From positions 42,391,173 to 42,455,172 of the forward strand of contig NC_134373.1 of NCBI RefSeq assembly GCF_035582795.1: a DNA stretch of 64,000 nt. The letters run 5' to 3'. Position 1 is the first letter of the stretch. Each line of letters begins with the position of its first letter. The notes beneath the pieces are model-generated. The model was not told where the DNA came from. It saw only the letters and a list, made by a program, of their open reading frames with translations, and ran no database searches. Both the position numbers and the translations under genes were made by a program. Source of the DNA: Mycteria americana. Lineage: Eukaryota > Chordata > Aves > Ciconiiformes > Ciconiidae. Positions 1 through 12,900 of the stretch are shown here, piece after piece.

Positions 1-871
1 GAGTGTGTGCAGCATTTTTTTTTTTAAGTCCCTAACCAGAGTATGAGCATTTGCAGTGAAGTAAGATGAAGGGCAGCAGTGGAGTAGTCATCCAAAGTTT
101 GGCTTAAAGTGATTCCAGTTAATAAGAATGACCGTTCTTAGGTACAGTGCCCAGTATAGTGTTGGGAATGGCTTTCTCCCTTTTTAGGATTATAAACATG
201 TTTATAGATGTGCTTCAAGCCTTCATTCCTCAGCATAGTCTTGCTGCTACAAAGGGTGGAAACTTGCCCTTCAGGACCTTGTAACTTTTAGATACAGAGA
301 GGCTTGTTTGTTTTACATGAAAATATAATAAATACTGAGTTGTGACGTTTGGGATGTAATTAGAACAGTGTTTCTTACTAATGTTAGACTTCTTGACTGG
401 AAGCCCTCATGAAAGCCATATAAAGTGTAATATTCAACAGGTTCTGCAGGTTACTTGCTAGCAGTACATTGCCTGAGATGTAGGAGTTGTCAAACTAATC
501 CTCAGGTAGTTGTCATACCTAAAAATCTTAGGATTTACGAAGAAAGTTTTAGGTGCTTTAAGTAGGTTGCTGTCATCACTTATTGCAACTGAAATAAGTT
601 AAAAAAAAAAAAAAATACATAAGACATTTTCTAACTGATCGTTTTGATTCTTGGAATTAAATTATTTTGGAATTAAGAAACAGTGCTCTTTAGCTCTCTA
701 AATCGCAGGATCAGCTTGAACTCTTGAAAGACCAAGAATAGCTAATTTCAAAATGCCACTGGCAATTTAGCTTGCACAGATTTTATGTCCCAAATAAATA
801 TATTTAGGACAGCCTTTTTGTCATCTAAATTTTGCAGCTGCTTTAACCAGAAAATTGTTTTCTCATTGCAG
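1..871 (+). other. RIF1: RIF1 intron (3' portion)
   Basis: Sequence upstream of the first exon I can support. It is AT-rich with a 15-base A run at 601-615. No exon with matching phase was found; one candidate (188-280) is listed among the rejected items. Confidence 0.7.
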
Positions 872-979
872 ACTAACGAAGTGAATCAGGGTGATGCACT
901 GGAACACAACTTCAATGCTGTTTATAGTGCATTGTTGCTACCAGTATCACATATCTTCCCCGTTAAGGAATTTCCACAG
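872..979 (+). CDS. RIF1: RIF1 exon a (HEAT region)
   Basis: 108 bases, phase 0 to 0, after a pyrimidine tract ending TTGCAG and before GTAACA. Encodes [20 protein letters not shown] and 16 more residues of the HEAT-repeat domain. Confidence 0.9.
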
Positions 980-3900
980 GTAACAGCGAGTGCATAATGT
1001 CAATTAGAAACCATGTGGGGTTTATAAAAACTATAAAGTACTATCTGATAATCTCAGAGTAGAGTTAATTACCAGTGTGTATCTACGTTGCACCACTGCT
1101 CCAGGGTTGGAATTCTTGCATTACATAGGTTTTGACAGAAGAAGAAAACTTAAAGCAAGTTTTTATCTCTATGCTCAGACATTGATATTTATAAACTTTT
1201 TCTTTCTGTTGTTAAAGCCAACTATGAAATCCTTGTTGCGCACTTGGTCAGACCTGTATAGAGCATTTGCTCGCTGTGCTGCTTTAGTTGCAACAGCAGA
1301 AGAAAACCTATGCTGTGAAGAACTTTGTGCCAAAATAATATCTGGGCTAGAAGGTGAAACTCCAGTAGTGAGTATAAACCAGTGATATTGAACTATATAA
1401 ATACTTTAGCAGATATATTTTAAATTAGATGTAAGAACCTATTGTAAACTCTAATGTAGTACTTTCTATGACTTAAAGTGTTTTGGGTGAGACTTAGATA
1501 AAGCCGTAACCAAATTTTTTTTACTAACAGGAGTTGGAGTTAATCTAGAAATGGATTGAAAGAAGAGAGTAAAAATAATTATAAGCTTAAATATAAAATA
1601 GCAGTTAAGCAGTCTTTGGATTTGCCTTCTAACTATTGAAGTAATACTGGTTTAGTAAAAATAAATGGTAAATATGATTGGGCCACTTGAAGTGTGTGTG
1701 TGTATATATATATATAAAGTAACTTCAGGTTGAATTAACAAATACCACAGACCTAGGCATTTTGATTAGGAGGGAGGAGAGAGTAGCACTGTAGCGTTCA
1801 GAGGGCATAACTTGCTCTATTTCTGGTACCATCAACCTTGTACGCTAAAATTTAAAGACTTGACTTCAGAGTTTTATGAGAGAGACAGGTTTTGAAAGAG
1901 GAAGCCTTTACATTATCTGTCTTGCCTGTTTGCAAGCCCACATCATATGGGGAGATAGAGTGTCTGTAGGTGTCAGTGAACAGTAGCTTCGAAGCACAAA
2001 AGACTTTATGTTCCGAAGTTGACTCTCTTTTGAAAACATACTATGGAAAGAATAAATAAGAAAGAGATGAGAAAGAAAAATGGAATTTGAAAACATGGAA
2101 TTTGGGGGTTTACATCGTTATATCTTCCTTTGGATGCTGCTGCATCCTAATGATAAACTTCAGTTTTCAAAAATTAATAATTATTAAGCAAGCCAAACTT
2201 AAACAATTTAGAGCTTCAGTTTGTAAGTTACATTGAAACTAAACTGTTCTTTTTGGCCCACAATATCAATGTACCTTCTTTTAAAAGCAAGGGTTTTTTT
2301 TTTATTTAGAAGAATTTGTGATTAACTGGGGGGTGGGGGGGGAGCTTGACCCATCTTTTTGTATGTACTAGAAATCAGTCATGCTTCCTGAATGTTAATG
2401 ACAGCCTTCTTGTTATGCCTACAGTGACTTTTCTGAAAACCAGGCTTTGTACAGTAACTGAACTTAGGCACACACTGGCATTTGGTAACATGTTTTGCTA
2501 GACAGCTCATACCTTGAGCCTCAATACTTTTGATGCATCTTAAATCTAACACCTTCTTACAGCTGTCTGTTGCTGTTTTGCCTCTTTAAATTGTATATGT
2601 GCTTATGTCTTACTTGTATAGAACGGGAAAACTTCAGCTTGTGTAAATGTGTGTATTTTAAAATGTAATCTTATTTGAGTCTTACCTGATAATGCAGACA
2701 AATTTCATCCACTTGTACATTTAAAAGCTGTTTGTATTGCTGTCCTGAATGGCCGACATGGGTTTTTTTCTGTCACTGTTGCTCTTTTGGGCTTTGCTGA
2801 TGACTTCTGTTTCCTTCTCAGATGTTTTCAATGATGGATGGTCTCACCCATATTTTATCAGTTATGGTTGACTGCATCAACTTTGCACCATACGGTACTA
2901 AATATCAGCCAAAAAACAGATGTAAGAAAATACTTGAATATCGGGGTTTTCTGTGTCTTTCTTCCAGAGTTGGTTGAAAACTGGAGTTGTTGTAGATGCA
3001 GAAGTGGTGACATTGAAGCACTGAAGGGATTGACAAAGAAAATCATAAAAAGGAACTAAAAATACCATCCAATGTGCATATTTGAGTATCGGATCTTTTC
3101 TATTTGTGGAGCGGTTGAGTAGTTACTGCATAGCCTGACAAAATACATCTGAAATTGATGTGAACGTTGAGGCCACTTTACTTTTCAGTTCACTGTAAAA
3201 CACTGCTTGTTTCTGAAGTTGTGGTTGATGTTTTGGCTATGAGTTATTTTTGCATGTGAAATCTGCTGCTTTTGCTTTGTTCAGACATAATCTGAAGCAA
3301 CTAAGCTTGATCATAATCCGCAGTCTAGTTATAATACCTGCCTAAAACTGATGATAAACTGTTAACATAACATTTGAAAGTCTACTGCTCCTGAAGCTGC
3401 TTTGCATAAAATAGCCAAGAGTAGGTTTAACGGAACACAAAAGGTCATTGGATGTGAAGTGTTCTTTGTTGTGTTTCCTACTCCTGTGTACAACTATTAA
3501 AGCTGAGGAAATGACTTAGAAAATGAAGTTTTTTTTATAATTTCTCTGTCCCATATGAATTTGTTGAAGTAGTAAGACATTGTGTTGGACTGCTGAAGGA
3601 ATGAAATGCTTTAATTGGAAATGTTGATGAGGAAAAACATGATGGAAACTTCACTTATAAATAAATGAACTAATAGAACTTGATATTTCCCCTTCCCTCC
3701 TCCTTGCCTGTTCCAGAATTTATGCATATCAGCTAGTATCTCTAGAGCGGTTGCTGTTCTCTTGCAAGTAGGCATTAAAGATACTTAAAAGCATAGTCGT
3801 TTGTGTGACCAACCATACATACAAATAAGAGGAATAGGAATCACATCTGTAGCGGTACGATAAAATTATGCATTAAAAACATATGTCCTTTGTTAGGTCT

Positions 3901-6900
3901 GGTTTACACTATTTGTATGTAGATATAGTTTGGGAATCAAAGTTTTGTTTCTCAAAGTTCAGATGTGTTTTGTTGTAATGCATGTTGGTTACATAGGGAA
4001 AAAATTAACTTCTTTTTTTTTGTTAGCTCCACAGACACCTACAGATTGGTCTAAGAAGAAAAAGGAGCCCCTTGGAAAGCTTGCCTCTCTAGTTAAACTC
4101 CTGGTGATGTTACTAAACTCTTTCCATGTGTTCAGTTCCAAAGAAATCTGTTCAGAAACATTGGTCTCTGTTGGTCCTTCAATTATTGCTATTCTTCACA
4201 ACATCATCAGCCACGTTTCATTGCCTTCAGTGATTGGGACTATGTTTGCAATTTTTTCAAAACCCCTGGCAGTGTTTTATGAAAAAACAAAGTGAGTATT
4301 TTAAGAATGGTTGGAAAACTGGATTCATTGTATTGCTGCATATTGGTGAAATTGTGTGTGGTCTGTAGCAAGCAGTGTATTTAAATATAGCTTGGGGGTT
4401 TTCAAGGCTTTGGCTCTAATGCGCTAAGAATTTCCAGCTTCTGCCAAGTCTCTCACCTTTGCAAGCACCGTGCATTTTACTAGAGTCAGCCTAGCTAGTA
4501 GGTACCAGTTTTGTAGTGCACTCAGATGCTGCAGAAGGAATGGGTCTGTAAGGTAGTCGCTGAGAACTTGCTGTTTTCTACAATTGCTGCATGGGAACCA
4601 GAGTGCCCGGACTGGGCGGGTGGGGTGGGGTGTACCCCGGGGTGGTGGCTGGTGGGAACGGCCCAACCGCCGCGTGGCAGGCATGTTACCGGAGGGCCCG
4701 TGGCACAGCCCTGCCCTCCAGTGACTCTCGGTGGGATTCAGAAAAGCACACGTGTGAGTAGCAGCGCCCAATGTAATGCTTTTCTTTAGAAATAAAACCA
4801 AACCTATGTAGTCATACATGAAAGGAAACCTGTAGGGCTTCTGAAAGCTTGGTATTTACAATTGCTGTCTCTCTAGAGCAAATGTCTTGTCACCTCGGCA
4901 AGACTAAAGTGCTTGGTTTCCACCTGCTGTTTGTTTTTGCTGCAGTGAAGATACTTATTAACAGTAATTTGTTTTCTAGTGGGCAGGAACTGCGTAAATT
5001 TTTGTAGGGAATAGAGAAATTATAAGAAATTTAAGTGCGCTAAAATCCTGTCAGTTTTTAAGCAGAGGGAAGTACTGAGAAATACTTGTTTGTTGCTATG
5101 TGCTTTTGTCCTTCATATGGCTTTGCTTTTTTATTTTTAAACTGTTGTAGGCTTCTCTTCCCAGGACGTGATGGAATTATTAGGGGCTTGGTGGGAGGGG
5201 GCTGGCAGAGGCTTGTCCCCGATTTGTTGATGGTGCGAGACGTACACTTTGCTCAAGATAAGGAAAAGAAATGGAGTGCAGCTTTGTTGCTGGGGAGGAG
5301 GGGAGGATAGGATAGGATGCTGCCAGTCAGCCCTTCAATGTTTTCTTGAAGCTTTTACTGAAACTTGAAGCAAGACTGCTCCCACTAATCTAAAATTCAT
5401 TGGGAGTCCCTGTCTCGGAGGCAAGAATCCACTTGTTCCTGTGCAAGGTTGAGTTGAACACCACCTCTCTCCATCTCCTATCTCATCTGCCTTTGTTTGA
5501 GCATTGTCTTTCTCAGAATTATTCATTAAAAGGGAGAAGTGAGTGTTGGATTTATCCTTTTGAAGGAAGGCATATGCAAGCAAATACAAGTTTGGGAACC
5601 TCTTCAGGTTGGAGATCACAGGCTTGTAAAATGAATTACTGAATGCAGTTTTCTCATGTTTTTCAGGATGATGTACCTGAAATTACTCAGTTTAGGTGGT
5701 ACTTCTTAAAGTTAGCGTATAAGTATCAGTGGGGTTAAAGGATAGGCTTACGGGAAACTTTACATCAGGAAATTTTTTAGTCGTGCAGTGGGAGGCTTGT
5801 TTCGCAACATTATTTCATCAGGTTGTATGCTAAAGCTAGTGTGCAGTGCTTGAGTGCATTATGTGTTTAATTCTTATGCTTGGGATAAATGAGTTGGCAA
5901 AATATAACTTTTTTGTTTGTTTTGGCAGGCTTGCTGATGTACCTAAAGCATACAGTAATCTTAACAACAAGGTAAATTTGCTAGAGAAATGGCTGGGGTT
6001 GTGGAAAATGTGTGCCACTGGAGTTTTGCCATTCATCCTGTATTCTAACAAAAAAATTTGAAAAATAATGAAGGTAGAGATTTAATTTTTAAATGATTTA
6101 TTTTTTACTAAAAAGGTAGCAGAGGGGAGGACACTAAGCTTAGCTGCTAGACTTTTCATGTGGTGTGGCGTTTAAACTTGTTTATTCAGGCCATACTATT
6201 CTATGGGATAATAATGTTTTAAACTTAAATAGTGAATATGTGCAGTATTTGAATTGAATAAAAAACCTATTGTTTCTCCTCTCCCTCAGCTTGAAAAACT
6301 CCTGGCCGAGATTATCCTGTGTTTACAGTCTCACTGCACTGGCTCTTACGACAGTGAGCTGCTGGAGCAGCTTTCTCCCTTGCTCTGTGCGGTATTTCAG
6401 CATAAGAGCAAACAGATCCGCAACCAGTGTGCCCACTTCTGGAATGCGACGTTTGCTAAGACTACGTCATTAACGTATCCTGAAGAGTTAAAGTAAGATT
6501 ACGCACATTTTTGTTTATGTATTTAGCATGGCCAGCAGGAGTAGGGCAGTGATGGTGCCCCTGTACTCAGCACTGGTGAGGCCACACCTCGAATGCTGGG
6601 TTCAGTTTTGGGCTCCTCACTCCAAGAGAGACACTGAGGGGCTGGAGCGTGTCCAGAGAAGGGCAACGGAGCTGGGGAAGGGTCTGGAGCACAAGGCTGA
6701 TGGGGAGCGGCTGAGGGACCTGGGGTTGTTCAGCCTGGAGAAAAGGAGGCTGAGGGGAGACCTCATCGCTCTCTACAACTGCCTGGAAGGAGGCTGTAGA
6801 GAGGTGGGGTCGGTCTCTTCTCCCAGGTAACAAGTGATAGGATGAGACGAAATGGCCTCCAGTTGCGCCAGGGGAGGTTTAGACTGGATATTAGGAAATT

Positions 6901-9900
6901 TTTCTTCACTGAAAGGGTTGTCCAGCATTGGACCAGGCTGCCCAGGGAAGTGGTGGAGTCCCCATCCCTGGAGGTATCTAAAGGACGTTTGGATGAGGTG
7001 CTTAGGGACATGGTGCAGTGGTGGGCTTGGCAGTGTTAGGTTTATGGTTGGACTTGATGATCTTAAAGGTCTTTTCCAACCTATATGATTCTGTGATTCT
7101 GTGATTTTTAAAGGAAGAGATCTCAGGTTCTGTACGAATGAATTGGTGGTGTTCTGGTTACCATTTATATTCTGCTTTTTGTGCAAGCTGGGATATCTGC
7201 TGGTCTTGTTGTACCCTCCCCCCCCCCCAAGTTTAAAATTCTTTTTTGTTGAGCAGATCTGTGTTAAACCAAGCCAAAAAGAAAATTCCACTCTTGCTGC
7301 CTGGTTTTGAAAGCGTTGCGATAGCTGAAGAATACAGTGGCCCATTCTCTGACGCAGTAAGTGTTTTGTTGACCCCAGCGGGTGCTTCATTGTGTGTAAC
7401 TTGTGTATAACAGAGTGCTTCACGTGTGTAACTTCATGGGAATTGTTCAGAAGGTAGTGGCAAGGTCAGTTTTGATTTTTACTGTGACTGGCCTGAACTT
7501 CCTTCATCTTTGGAATGATAAACTATGCTGGGTAAGAACTGTCAAAAGGCTGAGCTGGTTCTTAACAGTTTATGCATTTTAAATTTGGGGCTCTACTAGC
7601 TCGTGTGAAATAATTAATTTTTTTAAGTTGTCCTCTACGTAATTTACAGGAAAATGGGAGTGTGGGACAGTTTAGTTGTAGAAATTAATATATCTCAGAA
7701 TGGGCTTGTGAGCTTGGAGTTTCTTCATACAATGCATTCAGTGTATTTTTATTTGAATAGATGGAAAATTCGCAGCTGGATGCAAAGATAAGTGGAATGG
7801 AAGTAAAGTTGGGTCAAAAACGAGACTCTATATTGGCACAGACGAATGAACTAAAAAACGAAGTAAAAGACAAGTCCAGTAATGTGCAAGTAACATCTGC
7901 AAAGGTAAGGTGTTTACAGATAGGTGCGGTAGAATCAAATCCATTGTATTCTGCAGCAGAACATCTAGTGTGTTGCTGTAAATTCTCTAAAAATTAACGC
8001 ATTTTGTGATGCTGGAATAGTTTCTTTCAAACGTACACCGTATAGCACGCTGTAATTAAATTTGCCTGTTAAAATTCTCTGAGTTTACAGATTGCTGAGT
8101 TTCAAGGAGGGATCGGGGAAGGCTGCTTGGTGGATGGGGGGGTGGCAACCAGATACAAAACTCACACCTTGGTCTGGTTGCAGGTTGTGACGCATTCAGG
8201 TGTTGAGGTGGATCTCGGTTTTGGTCGACCTGTGCTGCATGCTCTGATCTGTCACTTGCGCTAGGGAGAGAAGGGTGGTGTATTCCTAAGGAATCGCTGA
8301 TTTAGTAAACGACAGTAAATAATACTCCTCATGAGTATTGAGGTACCTTCGCCTGTGACAGGCTTTGAACCTCAAGACGCTAAAGGAAGTGCAGAACCTT
8401 ACTGAAGGGCAGGGAGGAAGGGCTGCAGAATCTCCCCTAGGCAGTACTGCTGGGGGAAAGAACTGCTCATGAAGAAACTTGGCACCTCTGGAGGGATTTG
8501 TGGCGATTAATACGCTGAAAGAACTGCGGTTATTTGAGAACTGTTCCATTTAGGATAGCTGTACCTGAACTATGAAAACACTTTCAGTTCCTTTATTTTG
8601 TTTCTAATCCAGGTGGGTTTTTTTCCTTTCTGTAGTTGAAACTAGAATTTTCATCTTCGAAGTCTAAAAGTGAGAGACTTTTGGAAGAGGAGGAATCTGT
8701 TGATTTTGTGTTCATTCCTCCTGAAACAAAACCGAGAATATTGACGGAACATCAAAAAGAAGTGCTTAGGTCAAAGAGGTCTGTAATTTATTCTGTTTTA
8801 AACTTAATGTGAAATGTCATCGCATTGAGTATGTACATTGACATAACTTCAATTTCTGTATCTCAGACTACTATAGGTAATTAAGTCTTACTCTTCCGTA
8901 CAAGTTATAAAGTTTAAAGCTAACAAAGTTCCTTGCTTTACTGTTTTAAAGCAACCAAATTATTCTCTGATCTGCATTTCCTGTTTGGATTAACTGTCCT
9001 CTCTGTTACCTGTTTGGAGTTTGGTAATTTGGAGTTTACATTTTTACTTCATGACTCGCACTTGCAGTGTGAAATGGAAGATGTCATGTTTCTTAAATCA
9101 TTGAAATGAAAGAGGTTTTTTTTTTTTCTTTTTTACCTGATCTGAAGGAAAGACTTCCAAATTTGAAGAGAAGTCTTACGTCAGCAGTGTATCAGAAATT
9201 AGGATATTCACAAGACATCTTAATTGCAAGGGAATCTTTAGAATTATCCTCTTTTAATGCGAGAAAATACTAGTGTGTTTTCTGTACTCAGGCAGCAAAA
9301 ACGCAGTGTAAGCAAAATTTGTGTACAGTGATGCTTGACATGAACTCCGTTGGATTATATTGTTAGCGTGTGGTGATGAATTCTTTGCGGAGTGGGATCC
9401 CAGTCAGAGCTTTTTTCCCTAAAAGCATGTTTCAAATTAAAAATGCAACTGAAAACAGTGGTCTTGAAATAAGGAGATAAATCATCAGTTGGAGCGTGAG
9501 GTTGCAGCAGCCGGTTGCAATATTGTGTGTTTTCTGCCCAGAACAGGGAGTGGAGTGTGCGGTCACGCAGTCTCCTGATACTCCGTAGCCGCTGCCCTGC
9601 TTTGGTGCAGTAGTCCCTGCCTGGATGGGTGTTGCGGTTTGAGTAGTCTTGAGAGTTTGGAAGTTCAGTCCACTTCATAAAAGTGTCTGCTCGCTTGCAA
9701 TTAATGCATTAGACTACCCTCTCCTTCTTGTATTTTTTTTAAAAAAGAATCTGACTTACCATTTCTGGGTTTGTTTCAGAGTTGGTATTCCTGCTATGTA
9801 CAACAATTTGGACACATCGCAAGATACTACCTTGTTTTCACAGTATACTCAAAGCCAGGAAGATTCTTTGTAAGTAAAGGTGGCCAGTATGTACATTAAA

Positions 9901-12900
9901 GGTGTCCCCTTTTCTGGTACGCTTCTAATTTAAGTAACTTCTATTTTAGGGAAAAATCATCTTTAATAGAAAATGCAAAAGAAGATACTAAAAACAAGCC
10001 TCAGGTAATTTCTTATTGTCTAAGGGTAATTAAGAGATCAGAATTATAACCATACCAGTGATGTTTTCTTCATATTAGTAGCTCTGGTAATTAATGGCAA
10101 AACTCCTTGATTACTGCTTATGATACCATTTTAAGTTTGATTTGGAAACTCTTCAAGCAAAAAAAAAAGTACCCCCAAATGTATCAGCTCACAGGAATAA
10201 TTTCCTTAACCTGCAAGACTCTTGAGAATATCTTTTTCTTGGGCTTTCTCTGTTTTTTCCACGTCCGAATAATACGGACACAGGGTCCGTGACTACGGAA
10301 TACACTGACAGCTGCTGTGGTTTGTATTTCGCTCTCATCACCAGACTGGAGTTCCATACCGTTGCCATGTTTTGTGCTGTGTTCTGCTTTATGTCTTTTC
10401 CACTAGAAAGGGCCGATCATTAAGCATTTTGACTTGATTTCTAAATGGGAGGATTTATACAATTAGTTTTAGTGTGGATGTCTTTAAGTTTTGTTACACA
10501 GCTGCAGGTCTTAGAGGGACTTACGGATCAGTCGTGTATATGCTACCACTGACTAATATTTTATTGGGGTTAAAGTAGCCAAAAGCTGTAGCCCTGATGT
10601 CCTGTGACTCGTTATGGCACTGCTCTAAGAATTGTTTAACTGGCTTGCTTCACGTTAGGAATCATACCACTGATTTCTCTTCCGTAACACTTTTTTTTTT
10701 TTTCCCCTAGCAGATGCATTTGGTATGCATCATCCTTTTGTGGAACTATTTTTACTTTTAAAAATGATGTGTTTTTTTAATGTTGCTTTCTATATTACTC
10801 TAGTGGACCATGCTCTTGAACAGCTTAGCCATGTTGCCACATTCCAAACTGGTTTTGGATGAAGCTGTAAGGGCTTGAGGGGGATTAAATAGTAGATTGG
10901 GGGAGGGGTGGGGAGGACAGAATTGTAAATCCTAACTATAGATCTCTTCACTTTTGGAGAGGAGTTGGCTAAACAGCTAGCTGGAGCAACTGTAGGGCCG
11001 AAGAGACAGTAGGTAAAATACAGCAGATTTTTCGTAAAAACTGTTTTAGTAGTAGGTTTGTTAATATCTCTTGCAAAACTTAAATAAAACATTTTGGCAG
11101 GTCTTCATGTTTTGAGATTAAATGGCTTTAAGAAACCAAAAATTTGTGTCTCTTATAACTACCAAAGGACAGATGATAAAATAATTTGAAGGAAGGGTGG
11201 TTTGAAAAACTTTGTGGATGTGTTGTACCAGAGCTGGCTTTTTTATATTATATTCATGGCAAACTACAATACTTAGCTGTTCATGTTTTTGGGACAGGAA
11301 GAAAATGCAAAGAGTGAAGGATGCACCAACAAATCGGATGAAATCAGAGAGGACTGCAAATCGGATAATCCTCTTGAGAATGCTGCCTGCGTGAAAGTGT
11401 CACCTGTCACTCACATAGAGGAGAGCTCAACTTTAAACAGGGAGGGAGAGTCCAAAAGGGATGCAGCTGGAAAGATTCCGGAGGAGCCATCGGTTGGAAA
11501 GGGGTTAGAAACAAGTACTGTGGAAACAGCTTCGAAGGAGCCCTTAGTAGGGAATGAAAACACTTCAAATGTCAGCAACAGTTCAACTTCGAGTGACATC
11601 ATTTCTGGAACACCGCAGCCTGCAAGCCGACGGCAGTCTTTTATTACTTTGGAGAAATTTGGTAGTTCAGAGAACAGACCCTTTAGCCTTTCAGCATTAA
11701 ACGGTTTATTGGAGATGTCTGGAAGCGCTTCTGTGGCGGGTAAACAGGAAAGTACAAATGTATGCAAGACTGGTGCTAAACCAGAAAAATCTGGAGAAGA
11801 AAATAAAAAGCCTTCAAAATCTGACTCTGAACATATATTTACTGCAATACGAAGGCTAACGCGCAGGCAGAGTAAAATGGAGCACCAAGGAACTAAGCAA
11901 TCCAAGTTGTTAATTGGGTCAGAACAAGAGAAAAGCACACAAGAGTCTTTCACTTCAAACAGTATGGAAAATAGTCCTGAACCTCCTAGAATAGAAGACA
12001 TGGAACTCATTCTCCTTGCTCAGTCCCAAGCTCTCCATTCTACAGAAGTAGAAATTAAAAAAGTCGAAGATACGATAGCAGAAATGGAAGAGGCCCAGGC
12101 GGCAGATATGGATTCTAAAGAAAATACACCCCCAGAGACGACGGTGTCATCTGACCAGGTAACAGGTGACGACAGTCAGGTTCCACATGTGTCTCCTAAT
12201 CAGAAAATACTAAGACGTTCTTCAAGACGACGGTCAGAAACTGTAGAAAGTACAGCAGGTAGTCAAGATAAGGAAGATGGCCACCAAAAGAGAGACAGAC
12301 GTAAAGAAGACGAAAAATCTGGGCAAAAGAAGGTGCCGCAGACTAAAGATGATGTATCCCAAAAGCAGAAAGTCTCTGGGAAAACTGCAGAAAATACAAA
12401 TAAAAAAGAAAGCAGTCTACCCGAGAGAACTGCTGCAGAGGACTTAAGCTCAAAGGAGCCTCCTGCTTCAAGGGGCCTTGATGAGGAAGTGAACAAAAGT
12501 GTGAGGAGGTTGGAAGATAACTTGAAGACTGACATGGAAGGTCAGGACTGTAGCTCAAGTACAGTAGGTCAGAAGAAGATTGAACGCCCACGATACCACA
12601 CAAGAAGAGCTTCACAAGGATTGCTTTCCAGCATAGAAAATTCAGAGGCTGATGGCTCGGAGGCCAAGGAAGAAAGCACAAGGAAGAAAAGATCTGCCAA
12701 AGTGAAAAATAGGAGTGATTCTCTCGAAGGTAAATTGAAAGATCTACAGCCAGGAAGCCATAGCCATGAGGTGTCTTCCCAAGGAAATGAAGCTAAGGAT
12801 CTGCTGGAAGCAAATAAAGGTGAACTAAGCCATGAGGTCAGCACAGATACTGCATTGACATCTGAACCGTGTGACCCGAAACACCAAGGAATTCCTACAG

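Noticed and set aside
188..280. Possible extra RIF1 exon: open frame containing MFIDVLQAFIPQHSLAATKG between an AG and a GTAACT
   Set aside because: It would end in phase 2, but the next supported exon (872) needs phase 0, and joining them gives an immediate stop. No bridging exon was found. A transcript could overturn this.
3345..3400. C/D-box-like pattern (TGATGAT with a later CTGA) in a RIF1 intron
   Set aside because: The C box lacks the purine start, no terminal stem is visible, and spacing is poor.
4424..4819. 131-codon GC-rich frame on the - strand in a RIF1 intron, possible retrocopy
   Set aside because: No recognisable protein, no poly(A) tail or target duplication; open frame explained by high GC content.
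6528..7423. Open frames of 65-216 codons on both strands
   Set aside because: They lie in the CR1 3' end or read antisense across CR1 and a RIF1 exon.
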